From: Roseburia sp.
GTDB lineage: Bacteria; Bacteroidota; Bacteroidia; Bacteroidales; Bacteroidaceae
Direction: 5' to 3'
Assembly: GCA_023665185.1 (NCBI GenBank)
Contig: JAMPEL010000007.1
Span: 20,995-84,994 of the forward strand
Length of the DNA: 64,000 nucleotides
Shown: piece after piece, positions 25,497-34,267 of the stretch
Layout of the letters: each line of letters begins with the position of its first letter
Position numbering within the stretch: the stretch's first letter is position 1
Notes under the pieces: model-generated
Told to the model about the DNA's origin: nothing
Seen by the model: only the letters and a program-made list of their open reading frames with translations
The model's database searches: none
Program-made: the position numbers and the translations under genes

Positions 25497-25649
25497 AAGA
25501 ATACGGGTATTTTAGGAGCATGAGGGCGGGATAAGAACCGGAGGATTTTGAGTAAGCAGAAATTTTGGTCCCGCTATCCGACATTATGTCAGTTGGCGGA
25601 GAACCTTTTTTTTAACATTTGCCGCAGCTTCCGGCTTCTGATTAACGCT

Positions 25650-26205
25650 TGATTTTAATCAATTTTACTCATAAACAACTGATAATCAGCTGAATATATT
25701 TTCAGCAAAAAGTATGCGGTTTTAATCCAAAAACGCATGGTTTGAGTCAAAATAGGATGTATTGATAATCAGACAGTTATGAATATTTTGCCTTAAAATT
25801 GTCTTTTTTCGGGTTCAGAATTGATTTTTGTTTTTTGGAGCGTTGAAAAGGCGGTTGCCGTCTTTTTGAGGGGATGATTTTGAAAAACACCCGATTTTAG
25901 CCCGAAAAACGGGCTTTGAAAATTTTGTGCACCTTGAAAATAAATTTTGTTCACCTTGCGCAAAAAATCAGTGTGCCTTGGAAATAAATTTTCAGCACCT
26001 TGTAATTTTGGGTTTTGTTGGACTTTTGGGTGGAATCGGGGCATTTTCGCTTGATTTTATGAATCTTTTAGTCGGTCGAATTGTTCTGTTTGTCCACTTG
26101 AAATTCAAGACTCAAAACCCTCCGTAGAATCGCGTTTTTGAGAGCGAGGCAAGTCGCGGTTCATTTTGAGGCGATTCTACGGAGTTTGGTTTTAACATAT
26201 CAAAT
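25650..26205 (+). repeat. 560-bp intergenic repeat, copy 2
   Basis: Same orientation as copy 1. TGATAATCA occurs near 25680 and 25764, followed by a GCCCG/CGGGC hairpin near 25900. Four heptamers start at 25930, 25952, 25974 and 25996, exactly 22 bp apart. The terminal inverted repeat is a perfect 14-bp stem (26120-26133 CTCCGTAGAATCGC, 26171-26184 its complement), and the element ends TTTTAACATATCAAA. The rest of the gap 25424-26600 holds the DUF805 promoter, a MITE-like element and the promoter of the next gene. Confidence 0.87.
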
Positions 26206-26240
26206 TGTCAGAAAATTCAATATTTCGCTAACATTTTTAA

Positions 26241-26389
26241 CAGACTCCTCCGTCACTTCGTGACACCTCCCCTAACTTAGGGGAGGAACCTGATTACCAT
26301 GTTGGCAGAGGATCTAACGTGTTGATTGACAAGGCATATAGCTCCTCATCTAAATTAGAGGAGGTGTCACGAAGTGACGGAGGAGTCTG
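26241..26389 (+). mobile_element. MITE-like element, 149 bp, complete
   Basis: Its 30-bp terminal inverted repeats are exact complements: 26241-26270 starts CAGACTCCTCCGTCACTTCG and 26360-26389 ends GTGACGGAGGAGTCTG. Each arm carries a small palindrome (GTCACTTCGTGAC; CCCCTAACTTAGGGG on the left). There is no coding capacity. A second copy begins at 63856. It belongs to no transposase that I can name here. Confidence 0.8.
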
Positions 26390-26566
26390 TATAAAGCATC
26401 ATCTAAATCAATCACAAGCACTACCTAAATCAATCAAAAAGCATCAGCAGAAACGGCCCAATACATCACCAAACCCCACCAAACAGTCAGCACCAAAAGC
26501 CAACCAAGAAAACATCTGCCAAGAGGAAAACAAAGCGGGCAAACATACTGTTTTCAATATTATTCG

Positions 26567-26574
26567 TACCTTTG
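26567..26574 (+). promoter_or_regulatory. -7 box of the glutaminyl cyclase gene
   Basis: TACCTTTG lies 26 nt upstream of the ATG at 26601, which supports that start over the long upstream extension that would run into the MITE-like element. Confidence 0.6.
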
Positions 26575-26600
26575 CCCGTATAAATTCAATATTGCAGAAT

Positions 26601-27578
26601 ATGAGAAAAACAATACTTGCCGCATCACTGTTAGCAGCCCTCGTCTCATGCCACAGCGGAGGAGGAAACAATGTGCAGGAGGAGACGTATGTGTCTGACG
26701 TACCTGCCTTTTGCGAAGACAGTGCTTACAGCTATGTGGCAGCGCAGTGCGACTTCGGTCCGAGAACTGTAAATTCTGAGGCGCACGACGCTTGCGGCGA
26801 CTATATCGCAGAGAAATTCAGAAGTTTCGGAGCTGAGGTGACGGAACAATATGCCGACACAAAACTGTATGACGGCACTCCGGTCAGGCTCCGCAACATC
26901 GTGGCCTCATATAATCCTGACACTCCGGTCCGACTGCTTGTGTGCGCCCATTGGGACTCCCGTCCGTGGGCAGACCATGACGACAACGAGGCCAACCAAC
27001 GCACACCGATAGACGGCGCGAACGACGGAGCAAGCGGAGTGGGTGTCATGCTTGAGCTTGCGCGACAAATACAACAGACCGCCCCGGCTGTGGGCATCGA
27101 CTTTATATGTTTCGATGCGGAAGACTGTGGAATGCCGCAATGGGCTGACGATGGCGGCAACCACGAGAGCACATGGTGTCTCGGCTCACAACACTGGGCT
27201 TCGTTCCGCCACAAAGACGGCTATATGGCGCGCTATGGCATATTGCTCGACATGGTCGGCGGAAGCAGCTCACTGTTCTGCAAGGAGGGATTCTCCATGC
27301 ACTTCGCGCCGGGAGTAGTAGACAAGATATGGGCGGCGGCGCGCCGTATCGGCTACAGCCACTATTTTGTAAACGAGTCGGGGGGATATGTCACAGACGA
27401 CCATGTGCCTGTCAATCGTTCCGGCATACCTTGCGTGGACATTATCGCAAGCGATGCGGAAGACGGCGGGTTCTGCGGCACCTGGCATACCGTGGACGAC
27501 AATCTCGCCCACATCAGCCGGCAGACATTGAAGGCTGTGGGACAGACGATGATGGAGGTAATCTATAACGAGAAATAG
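26601..27578 (+). CDS. Type II glutaminyl-peptide cyclotransferase, lipoprotein
   Basis: The product has 325 residues. The lipoprotein signal (TILAASLLAALVSC) indicates envelope location. The M28-type fold shows zinc and active-site motifs in order: LLVCAHWDSRPWADHD, DGANDGASGVGV, FDAEDCG, ILLDMVGG and TDDHVPVNRSGIPCVDII. The HWDSRPWADHD and GANDGASG blocks are characteristic of animal-type glutaminyl cyclases found in Porphyromonas and Prevotella. These convert N-terminal Gln of exported proteins to pyroglutamate, often on Sec/T9SS cargo. A plain M28 aminopeptidase is the alternative. Confidence 0.82.
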   Translation: MRKTILAASLLAALVSCHSGGGNNVQEETYVSDVPAFCEDSAYSYVAAQCDFGPRTVNSEAHDACGDYIAEKFRSFGAEVTEQYADTKLYDGTPVRLRNIVASYNPDTPVRLLVCAHWDSRPWADHDDNEANQRTPIDGANDGASGVGVMLELARQIQQTAPAVGIDFICFDAEDCGMPQWADDGGNHESTWCLGSQHWASFRHKDGYMARYGILLDMVGGSSSLFCKEGFSMHFAPGVVDKIWAAARRIGYSHYFVNESGGYVTDDHVPVNRSGIPCVDIIASDAEDGGFCGTWHTVDDNLAHISRQTLKAVGQTMMEVIYNEK

Positions 27579-27622
27579 GCGGACAGCCCGGAACTGAAAG
27601 AACAAACAAGAAAAATAAAGAT

Positions 27623-28048
27623 ATGTCGATAGAGGAAATACAGCAAGAGATAATCGAGGAATTCAGCGATTATGACGATTGGATGGACAAGTATCAGCTG
27701 CTTATCGATTTGGGCAGCGAGCAGCAGCCATTAAAGGAAGAGTATAAGGTGGAGAGCAATCTGATAGACGGTTGCCAGAGCCGTGTGTGGCTTCATGCCG
27801 AGCTTGCGGACAGCGGACAGATTGTGTTTGAGGCGGAAAGCGACGCGCTGATTGTGAAGGGAATTGTCACACTGCTCATACGCGTGCTCAGCGGACATAC
27901 ACCCGATGAGATTCTGGAGGCGGACCTGCACTTCATCGAGGATATAGGATTGAAGGAACATCTGTCGCCGACCCGCAGCAACGGATTGCTGGCGATGCTC
28001 AAGCAGATGAAGATGTATGCGGTGGCTTTCAAAGCCAAAGGTGCCTGA
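27623..28048 (+). CDS. sufE: SufE-family cysteine desulfurase partner
   Basis: The product has 141 residues. It starts with an IIEEFSDYDDWMDKYQLLIDLG helix typical of SufE and has the sulfur-accepting Cys in NLIDGCQSRVW. SufE takes persulfide sulfur from SufS for Fe-S cluster assembly. It lies 45 nt after the glutaminyl cyclase gene; no other suf gene is nearby. Confidence 0.92.
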   Translation: MSIEEIQQEIIEEFSDYDDWMDKYQLLIDLGSEQQPLKEEYKVESNLIDGCQSRVWLHAELADSGQIVFEAESDALIVKGIVTLLIRVLSGHTPDEILEADLHFIEDIGLKEHLSPTRSNGLLAMLKQMKMYAVAFKAKGA

Positions 28049-28090
28049 ACATGATGCCCGGCATGTAGCCGGCAGATAATGACAAAGACA

Positions 28091-28140
28091 GTGCAGGTGT
28101 GTTTGCACCGGAGATTCCGGCAAACACACCTGCACTTTTT
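28091..28140 (+). terminator. Terminator between sufE and the convergent fusion gene
   Basis: GTGCAGGTGTGTTTGC and its complement form a perfect 16-bp stem around a 13-nt loop, followed by TTTTT on the plus strand. Convergent genes on both sides suggest bidirectional use. Confidence 0.85.
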
Positions 28141-28201
28141 GCATCTGCTCCTCATGACCGTCATCCTATTCCTTATCGCGGCATGAAGAAACAGCCCTGT
28201 A

Positions 28202-29968
28202 TCATTGTCCGCACTTCTGCACAAGCTCCATCACCCGCATGAAGTTTCCGCCCCATATTTTCTGTATGTCAGCCTCGCTGTAACGCTCGCGGAGCAGGTG
28301 ACGGGTGAAATTGATGAGTTCGGAGGCAGAGGCACATCCCGGCACACCGCCATCACCATCAAAATCCGTGCCGATACCCACATGGTCTATTCCCATGACA
28401 TTCACAAAATGATTCAGGTGCTCAATGGCATCCATCACTGTCGCCTTGCCGTCGGTACGCAAAAAACCGTGGTAGAGTGTAACCTGCGCCACCCCACCCT
28501 TTGAGGCAAGTGCCCTCAGCTGTTCGTCCGTAAGATTGCGCGGATGGTCGCACAGCGCACGGGCGGAAGAATGGGAGCACACAATCGGTGTGCTGCTTAT
28601 TTCCATCGCGTCGTAGAAGCTGCTCTCGGCGGCATGTGACAAATCGACCATCATTCCTGTGCGGTTCATCTCCCTTATCACCTCCGCTCCGAAAGGACTT
28701 ATGCCGCCATGCTCGCCAAGTCCTTTTGCCGAGTCACACAAATCATTGTCGCCATTATGGCACAGCGTCATGTAAACCACTCCACGGCGGCGGAAACGCT
28801 CCACATTGGCGAGGTCCTTTCCTATGGCATATCCGTTCTCTATGCCCAGCATGACGGACTTCTTGCCCTCTCTCTTCAAACGGGCAATGTCAGCCGGAGT
28901 GTACGCAATGTCCACGAGAGTGCAATTGCGCGCAACCATCTCCTCAATCTGCGTAAGGATACGGTCTGCCTTTGCCGTGGCAGCCAACAGCGACTCTCCG
29001 TCACGCGCCTTCTGCTCAAGATAAGCCACCATAATCGTCGCATCGAGTCTGCCCTCTGTCATCTTGTGCAAGTCTACAAGAATCTGCGGGTCGCGCGCTG
29101 CGAAATTGATGTTTTTATGGAAGAACATTGGTGTGTCGCAATGGCTGTCGAGAGAAATGATGCGGTCGTGTACGCGCTTCGCCTCCTTGAACGATGCCGC
29201 CTCACGGACAAGCCAGCGGAAAAGCGGGGTGGAATCCTCGCGGTGGCTTGCGGCAGGCGCGGCAAGACATTCCGGATGCCACTGCACACCGATGATGGAT
29301 TTGTATTCAGCCGACTCTATGGCTTCAATCACTCCGTCCTCGCTCATGGCAGACACTATGAAACCCGGAGGAGGAGTCTTCACCGCCTGATGATGGAAAG
29401 AATTGACCGCAATGACTTCAGACTGGAAGATGGAGCGCAACATACTGCCTTCCGCAATATTGACGGTATGCGACGGATATTTGCGGTCTAAGTCCTGACT
29501 GTGCTTGATGCGCGTACCCTCCGTCATTTGTGTATAGATGTCCTGATACAGCTCCCCGTCAAGCGCGGCACTGATAACCTGTATTCCCTTGCAGATGCCG
29601 AGCATCGGCACCTGCCTGTCTGCCGCCAGACGCGCAAGAAGCAGCTCCTGCACGTCGCGTATATGGCATACGGAGTGCAGCTCTCTCACGGGCTGTTCGT
29701 TGAGCAAGAGCGGATTGATGTCTCCTCCACCGCTGAATATCAGTCCGTCAATATTGTCAAGAATTTCCTTGAGGTTATCTGTTTGTTCAAAAGGCGGGAT
29801 GATGAAAGGGATTCCGCCAGCGTTCAATACCGACTGGTAGTATCCTTCCGCAAGGGTACAGCAGCCTTTGTCGTAGTTTCCCGTAATGCCGATGACAGGA
29901 CGGTGGCATGGTGCGGCAGAATCACCGCACATCCGCAGATAATTCTCTTTCCGGTCGAAAATATCCAT
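28202..29968 (-). CDS. C26 glutamyl hydrolase-like domain fused to an M19 dipeptidase
   Basis: The product has 588 residues from the start at 29968; the longer frame adds 23 hydrophobic residues and is less likely. Residues about 20-250 are a class I amidotransferase-like C26 hydrolase: GLIFSGGGDINPLLL, nucleophile Cys in MLGICKGIQV and the His-Glu of VQWHPE. Residues about 265-588 are a membrane-dipeptidase family M19 enzyme with zinc motifs SLDSHCDTP, GIENGYAIG, MVDLSHAAE, VCSHSS and GIGTDFDGDGG. The pair suggests stepwise breakdown of gamma-glutamyl compounds: C26 opens the gamma-glutamyl bond and M19 splits the remaining dipeptide. No signal peptide, so it acts in the cytoplasm. Confidence 0.88.
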   Translation of the reverse strand: MDIFDRKENYLRMCGDSAAPCHRPVIGITGNYDKGCCTLAEGYYQSVLNAGGIPFIIPPFEQTDNLKEILDNIDGLIFSGGGDINPLLLNEQPVRELHSVCHIRDVQELLLARLAADRQVPMLGICKGIQVISAALDGELYQDIYTQMTEGTRIKHSQDLDRKYPSHTVNIAEGSMLRSIFQSEVIAVNSFHHQAVKTPPPGFIVSAMSEDGVIEAIESAEYKSIIGVQWHPECLAAPAASHREDSTPLFRWLVREAASFKEAKRVHDRIISLDSHCDTPMFFHKNINFAARDPQILVDLHKMTEGRLDATIMVAYLEQKARDGESLLAATAKADRILTQIEEMVARNCTLVDIAYTPADIARLKREGKKSVMLGIENGYAIGKDLANVERFRRRGVVYMTLCHNGDNDLCDSAKGLGEHGGISPFGAEVIREMNRTGMMVDLSHAAESSFYDAMEISSTPIVCSHSSARALCDHPRNLTDEQLRALASKGGVAQVTLYHGFLRTDGKATVMDAIEHLNHFVNVMGIDHVGIGTDFDGDGGVPGCASASELINFTRHLLRERYSEADIQKIWGGNFMRVMELVQKCGQ

Positions 29969-30087
29969 GTTCTTGGAGATAAATATAAATAGGAGGTCAA
30001 TATAAATAGGAATAAATATGGTCTGGCAAGACAACAAGCACTGACCAATGAAAAGACAAGCACAGACTGGTGAAAAGACAAAGCAGA

Positions 30088-30172
30088 CAAGCCCGCCGCC
30101 GGTTGTTTGCCGACAGCGGCATTACTGCCTGTCCGACAGCATTTTGTCGGCAAACAACCGGCGGCAGGCTTG
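30088..30172. repeat. Long inverted repeat with 28-bp arms
   Basis: Arms 30088-30115 and 30145-30172 are complementary at 27 of 28 positions (GGTTGTTTGCCGACA and its complement at the core) with a 29-nt loop. It lies between the DUF4491 gene end and the start of the fusion gene, both on the minus strand. Neither side has a clear U-tract, but termination or transcript protection is possible. Confidence 0.75.
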
Positions 30173-30184
30173 CCTGCCAGTCAG

Positions 30185-30478
30185 TCAGAAATCATATTTT
30201 CTTTTGGGGTTCTTTGGGAACCAGCCTTTTCTTACTCTTTCTTTCTGCTCAAACAGTTCCTTGATGCTCCAGAAAGAAGAGAAAGCGAACACACCGAGAA
30301 GTGACGCCCAAAAGACGCTGCTGATGAAGAGCGCGGCTGCCGCACTGACAAGTCCGAAAACAAGGAACACCCACCAAAAGCGGGTGCCCGTATAATATTC
30401 GCACTTGATGACGATGGGATGGAACAAGCCAATGATAATAAATGTGCTTACTCCAATCAACAATCCTTCGTAATGCAC
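30185..30478 (-). CDS. DUF4491 membrane protein
   Basis: The product has 97 residues and three hydrophobic segments. GLLIGVSTFIIIGLFHPIVIK, EYYTGTRFWWVFL and SIKELFEQKERVRKGWFPKNP are the conserved blocks of DUF4491, a small inner-membrane family of Bacteroidota and Firmicutes with unknown role. It lies 12 nt downstream of the Lrp-type regulator and is probably co-transcribed with it. Confidence 0.85.
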   Translation of the reverse strand: MHYEGLLIGVSTFIIIGLFHPIVIKCEYYTGTRFWWVFLVFGLVSAAAALFISSVFWASLLGVFAFSSFWSIKELFEQKERVRKGWFPKNPKRKYDF

Positions 30479-30490
30479 AGTACACGTCTT

Positions 30491-30985
30491 TTACTCAGCG
30501 TCCTCAATACTGACAGACGCTGCCTTCTCCATATGGATAGGCACTTCCTTCTTGATGCTTTGGTCGAGCGAGATGAGTGTTTCTGTAGAGTCCACACCCT
30601 GAATGCCCTGAATCTTGTTGTTGAGCAAGTCCATCAACTGATCGTTATCACATGCATAGAGCTTGATAAGCATTGAGTAAGGACCTGTAGTGTAATGACA
30701 CTCTACAATTTCAGGGATATTGCGCAGTTCCTCTACAACCTTCTTGTAATATGAGCCTTTCTCAAGCTTGATTCCCACATACGTACAAGTCGTATATCCC
30801 AGACTCTTAGGATTTACATGGTATCCGGAACCTATAATCACATTCATGTCTATCAATCGCTGTACCCGCTGATGTATTGCCGCACGTGACACACCGCACT
30901 CTGCTGCCACATCCTTGAAAGGAATGCGCGCGTTACCGGAAATAATCTCCATGATGTGTTTGTCCAATTTGTCTATTTTTTCCAT
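30491..30985 (-). CDS. Lrp/AsnC-family transcriptional regulator
   Basis: The product has 164 residues from the ATG at 30985, in line with the family; the 15-residue upstream extension is not conserved in kind. The N-terminal helix-turn-helix (LDKHIMEIISGNARIPFKDVAAECGVSRAAIHQRVQRL) is followed by a ligand-binding RAM domain (YTTCTYVGIKLEKGSYYKKVVEEL ... VECHYTTGPYSMLIKLYACD). Such proteins sense amino acids as octamers. The target genes are not evident. A possible -7 box (TAAATTTG, minus strand) lies at 31035-31028. Confidence 0.92.
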   Translation of the reverse strand: MEKIDKLDKHIMEIISGNARIPFKDVAAECGVSRAAIHQRVQRLIDMNVIIGSGYHVNPKSLGYTTCTYVGIKLEKGSYYKKVVEELRNIPEIVECHYTTGPYSMLIKLYACDNDQLMDLLNNKIQGIQGVDSTETLISLDQSIKKEVPIHMEKAASVSIEDAE

Positions 30986-31083
30986 TGCTACTAAACGTTG
31001 TTTATTAGAAGTTCTACATTTTGTAAGCAAATTTAGTCATTTCTTTTATTTCATGTACTATTTACAATCCTAAAAATGCAAAA

Positions 31084-31116
31084 AAGGTATCAAATAGATA
31101 GTTTGATACCTTTTTT
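31084..31116 (-). terminator. Terminator after the FKBP cluster
   Basis: AAGGTATCAAA and TTTGATACCTT form an 11-bp stem with a 7-nt loop and A/T tails on both sides, so it can end the minus-strand FKBP transcript just after 31134. Confidence 0.85.
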
Positions 31117-31133
31117 TCTTTCTAAAAAGCCTC

Positions 31134-32177
31134 TTATTTTCTTGTTTTCTTCTTTGTGACAGGCGCAGTCTTCTTTTCTGCCTGCAAGTCCGTTTTTTCT
31201 GACTTGCCTTCTATCTCATGAAGCTCCACTGTAAAAATAAGGGCTGAATACGGCTTTATGTCTTTTCCTGTCTCACGGTCGCCGTAAGCAAGCTGATAAG
31301 GGATATAGAGTTCCCACTTTGAGCCTACCGGCATCTTCTGCAAAGCCTCTGTCCATCCCTTGATTACCTGGTTACACTGGAAAGAGGTGGCCGCTCCGCG
31401 TTTGTACGAGCTGTCGAACACAGTTCCGTCGATGAGCCTTCCCTCATAGTCCACTTTCACCTTGTCAGTAGCCAGAGGCTTTTCGCCGTTGCCTTCGGTG
31501 ATGACTTTATATTGAAGTCCGCTCGGGAGTGTGATGACTCCCTCCTTTTTCTTGTTCTCGGCAAGGAACGCTTCTCCGGCTCTTCTGTTGCTGCCGTACA
31601 TAGCTTCCTTGTTCACCTCGTGGCGCGCGTCCATAGCGGCTTTGAACATGAGCTGCGCGCTGTCGGAAGTGATTTCATTCTTGCCTACGAGTGCGGCTAC
31701 AATGGCATTTGCCACAATCTTCTTGTCGATTCTCTTGTCCGGGTCGGCAGCATAGTAGTCTCTTTCCAGTCCCTGGGCCATCTGATCTATCTGGTTGCCT
31801 ATTTGCTGACCTGCGGAGTATGCCGACATTTTCTTGTCGGAAGGGTCGATGCTCACTTTGTCCATGATTCCCTGTATGAAATCATTGACGTAGGCAGAGT
31901 CGATGCCAAGCTGGTTTTCCATATATGCCTGCAAGCCGTTCGACTGCCATGTGCCGAAGATGTATGCGATGGAGTCTCCGCCGTTAGTCAGTTCAGGCTT
32001 CACAATCTCGAAAGAGCCGCCATCGGCAGCCTTGCCTTTCTTGCTTTTCTTTTTCTCCTTCTTTACTGTCTTGTCCGCTTTTTCCTTTTTCTCTTTATAC
32101 TCGCCGGCAGCATACGACGGCACTGCCACTGCACCTGCCATGAGCAGCAGGGATATTGATAGAAGAATCTTTTTCAT
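31134..32177 (-). CDS. FKBP-type peptidyl-prolyl isomerase, Lys-rich (347 aa)
   Basis: A signal peptide (ILLSISLLLMAGAVAVPSYA) is followed by a very Lys-rich linker (about 25-50), a helical FKBP_N dimerisation region and an FKBP catalytic domain (about 210-325): LPSGLQYKVITEGNG, VKVDYEGRLIDGTVFDSSY, VIKGWTEALQKMPVGSKWELYIPYQLAYG. A second basic tail (TKKKTRK) ends the protein. The enzyme catalyses proline isomerisation for folding of exported proteins. It is the third of three tandem paralogues reading right to left; the Lys-rich ends are unusual and may bind nucleic acid or membranes. Confidence 0.9.
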   Translation of the reverse strand: MKKILLSISLLLMAGAVAVPSYAAGEYKEKKEKADKTVKKEKKKSKKGKAADGGSFEIVKPELTNGGDSIAYIFGTWQSNGLQAYMENQLGIDSAYVNDFIQGIMDKVSIDPSDKKMSAYSAGQQIGNQIDQMAQGLERDYYAADPDKRIDKKIVANAIVAALVGKNEITSDSAQLMFKAAMDARHEVNKEAMYGSNRRAGEAFLAENKKKEGVITLPSGLQYKVITEGNGEKPLATDKVKVDYEGRLIDGTVFDSSYKRGAATSFQCNQVIKGWTEALQKMPVGSKWELYIPYQLAYGDRETGKDIKPYSALIFTVELHEIEGKSEKTDLQAEKKTAPVTKKKTRK

Positions 32178-32264
32178 TGTTCCGATTAAAGATTAAATAA
32201 AAGGTTGACAAGCAGACAACAATCCGTCTGCCTATCAACCTGTTCATTCGTCAGCCGATTGAGT

Positions 32265-33137
32265 TTATTTGATATCAACAACCTCTATTGTGAAGACAAG
32301 AGTAGAGAAAGGCTTAATCTGACCCATATCCTGTGTGCCGTAAGCAAGGTTGTAAGGGATGCAAACCTCCCACTTAGAGCCGGCAGGCATCAGTTTGAGA
32401 GCCTCAACCCATCCCTGGATTACGCGCGGATACTTCATGTTCACCTCGAATGGCTTGCCACCGTTCTTCTCTGTTGAGTCGAACACTGTTCCGTCGATGA
32501 GCTTTCCCTCATATTTTACTGAAATGACAGAAGAGTCGTTAGGAAGAACACCTGTACCCTCAGTGAGCACCTTATACTGCAAACCGCTCTCTGTAGTCTT
32601 CACGCCATCCTTCTTCTTGTTTGCTGCAAGATACTCCTCGCCCTTCTTCTTGTTGTCACCATATTTAGCCTCGTTGTTCTTGTCGTGTATTGCCTGAAGC
32701 TTGGTGTTGAAAGAAGTGTAAGCCTCCTCAGAAGTCTTCTCCGCATTGCCCTTCATACCAGCAACAAGACCTGCAAGCAGGTTCTTCACGTTCACGTTCT
32801 TTGTTGTGTCGTCAGCATATACGTCCTTTGTAAGACCCTTAGCCATGTTCTGAACCTGGTTTCCTACCTCAAGACCTTTCATGTATGCCTGCTTCTTCTT
32901 GTCGATTTCCTCGCTCACAGCACCTTCCTGCATACCTTTGATAAACTCGTCGATATAAGCCGAGTCTACACCAAGTTGCATAGTCATGTACTGCTTGAGG
33001 CTCTGTGCCTGAGCCACACCAAGATCGTAAGCGATTGAGTCTACTTCTCCGTTGAGATCAGCCTTCAGCTCATGCTGACAAGCTGTGAAAGATGCGGCAG
33101 CAATTGCAGCAGCTGCCAAAATACCTAATTTCTTCAT
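32265..33137 (-). CDS. FKBP-type peptidyl-prolyl isomerase, lipoprotein (290 aa)
   Basis: The N-terminus (GILAAAAIAAASFTAC) is a lipoprotein signal. A Mip-like helical FKBP_N domain (about 30-170) precedes the catalytic domain with TESGLQYKVLTEGTG, ISVKYEGKLIDGTVFDST and VIQGWVEALKLMPAGSKWEVCIPYNLAYG. It is likely a periplasmic or outer-membrane foldase, homologous to its two neighbours. Confidence 0.92.
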   Translation of the reverse strand: MKKLGILAAAAIAAASFTACQHELKADLNGEVDSIAYDLGVAQAQSLKQYMTMQLGVDSAYIDEFIKGMQEGAVSEEIDKKKQAYMKGLEVGNQVQNMAKGLTKDVYADDTTKNVNVKNLLAGLVAGMKGNAEKTSEEAYTSFNTKLQAIHDKNNEAKYGDNKKKGEEYLAANKKKDGVKTTESGLQYKVLTEGTGVLPNDSSVISVKYEGKLIDGTVFDSTEKNGGKPFEVNMKYPRVIQGWVEALKLMPAGSKWEVCIPYNLAYGTQDMGQIKPFSTLVFTIEVVDIK

Positions 33138-33242
33138 TTTTTGTATGTTATTTTTCTGTTTCTTTATTTCTGTCTTCTGTTTGGTTCGCCCGACAACGTT
33201 TCAGCGGAAATGCCTGCCGCCGCCCGAATGTCCGGCATTCAA

Positions 33243-33851
33243 TCAGAGCACCTTGATAAGCTCCACATCAAAGATAAGTGTTGAATAAGGCGGAATCATG
33301 TCGCCTGCTCCACCCTCTCCGTATCCGAGGAGGTAAGGGATATAGAAGCGGTATTTCGCGCCCTCACCCATCAGCTGCACACCTTCTGTCCATCCTGCTA
33401 TGACCTGGTTAAGCCCGAAATCGGCAGGCGCGTTGCGCTTGTATGAGCTGTCGAACACTGTACCGTCGATGAGTCTTCCCTCGTAGTGGCAACGAACCTT
33501 GTCAGTTGCCTTAGGATGCGTGCCGTTACCCTCAACGAGCACCTCATACTGGAGTCCGCTCTTTGTAGTGACAACCCCCGGTTTCTTTCCGTTCTCCTCA
33601 AGAAAAGCCTTTCCCGCCTCTTTGGCAGCCTTTCCTTTCTCTGCCTTCTCGCGGTTCATTTTCTCTTCCTGCTCCTGAAAGAACATGTTCACGATTTTCT
33701 GTGCCTCAGTGTGCGGAACTTTCAGCTCGTTGTCCTCAAGCACATCTGTGATAGATTGTGCGAAATCCTCTATTTTCAATGTGTCTTTCAGTCCCATCTG
33801 TTTAAGCTGCTGACCTATTCCAAGTCCGAGAGCATAACTAAGTTTGTCCAT
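33243..33851 (-). CDS. FKBP-type peptidyl-prolyl isomerase (202 aa)
   Basis: The start at 33851 (MDKLSYALGLGIGQQL) is chosen because the FKBP_N domain begins there and the upstream 19 residues look unrelated. FKBP_N (about 1-90) is followed by the catalytic domain: TKSGLQYEVLVEGNG, VRCHYEGRLIDGTVFDSSY, VIAGWTEGVQLMGEGAKYRFYIPYLLGYG. There is no signal peptide, so this copy is cytoplasmic, in contrast to the two exported paralogues. A -7 box (TACCTTTG on the minus strand, 34027-34020) lies about 170 nt upstream. Confidence 0.92.
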   Translation of the reverse strand: MDKLSYALGLGIGQQLKQMGLKDTLKIEDFAQSITDVLEDNELKVPHTEAQKIVNMFFQEQEEKMNREKAEKGKAAKEAGKAFLEENGKKPGVVTTKSGLQYEVLVEGNGTHPKATDKVRCHYEGRLIDGTVFDSSYKRNAPADFGLNQVIAGWTEGVQLMGEGAKYRFYIPYLLGYGEGGAGDMIPPYSTLIFDVELIKVL

Positions 33852-34019
33852 AAATTCTATTTCGTCTTTTATGTGATTAATTCTTCTACTGATTGAAGGG
33901 CGGGGCAACAGGCTTGCAGACCGCCGCTTTGCATATATGCCATGCCGCTATATGCCGGCCATCCATTTCATTATGTGCATGGCAGATCTTTTTGCGCATG
34001 TCACATCTGAACAACCATG

Positions 34020-34027
34020 CAAAGGTA
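34020..34027 (-). promoter_or_regulatory. -7 box upstream of the FKBP cluster
   Basis: On the minus strand this reads TACCTTTG, 169 nt before the FKBP start at 33851. The region 33852-34267 contains no gene that I can support. Confidence 0.5.
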
Positions 34028-34267
34028 CGTTTTATTTCATTGACTATCTGATACTACACTATAAATTTTGTTATTTTGCCGTATTTTTGTGGTTTAGACT
34101 GACTTTTGCATTTGCGGTCGGTGTGTTTGTGACAGACACTGCCCGCTCTGAATGTATTTACAATAAGGGCATACATCTGTTTGCCTGTATGCCTGTCCCT
34201 CAGGCCACTGATACACCCTCCATCTCCCCACCTGCTTATCATACTTTTCGCGCAAGAAACAGGCGAT

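Noticed and set aside
26319..26600. 94-residue upstream extension of the glutaminyl cyclase
   Set aside because: It begins inside the MITE-like element and crosses the -7 box; the lipoprotein signal begins at 26601.
28709..29491. 260-codon plus-strand frame inside the C26-M19 fusion
   Set aside because: Antisense shadow; the minus-strand protein has complete catalytic motifs throughout this stretch.
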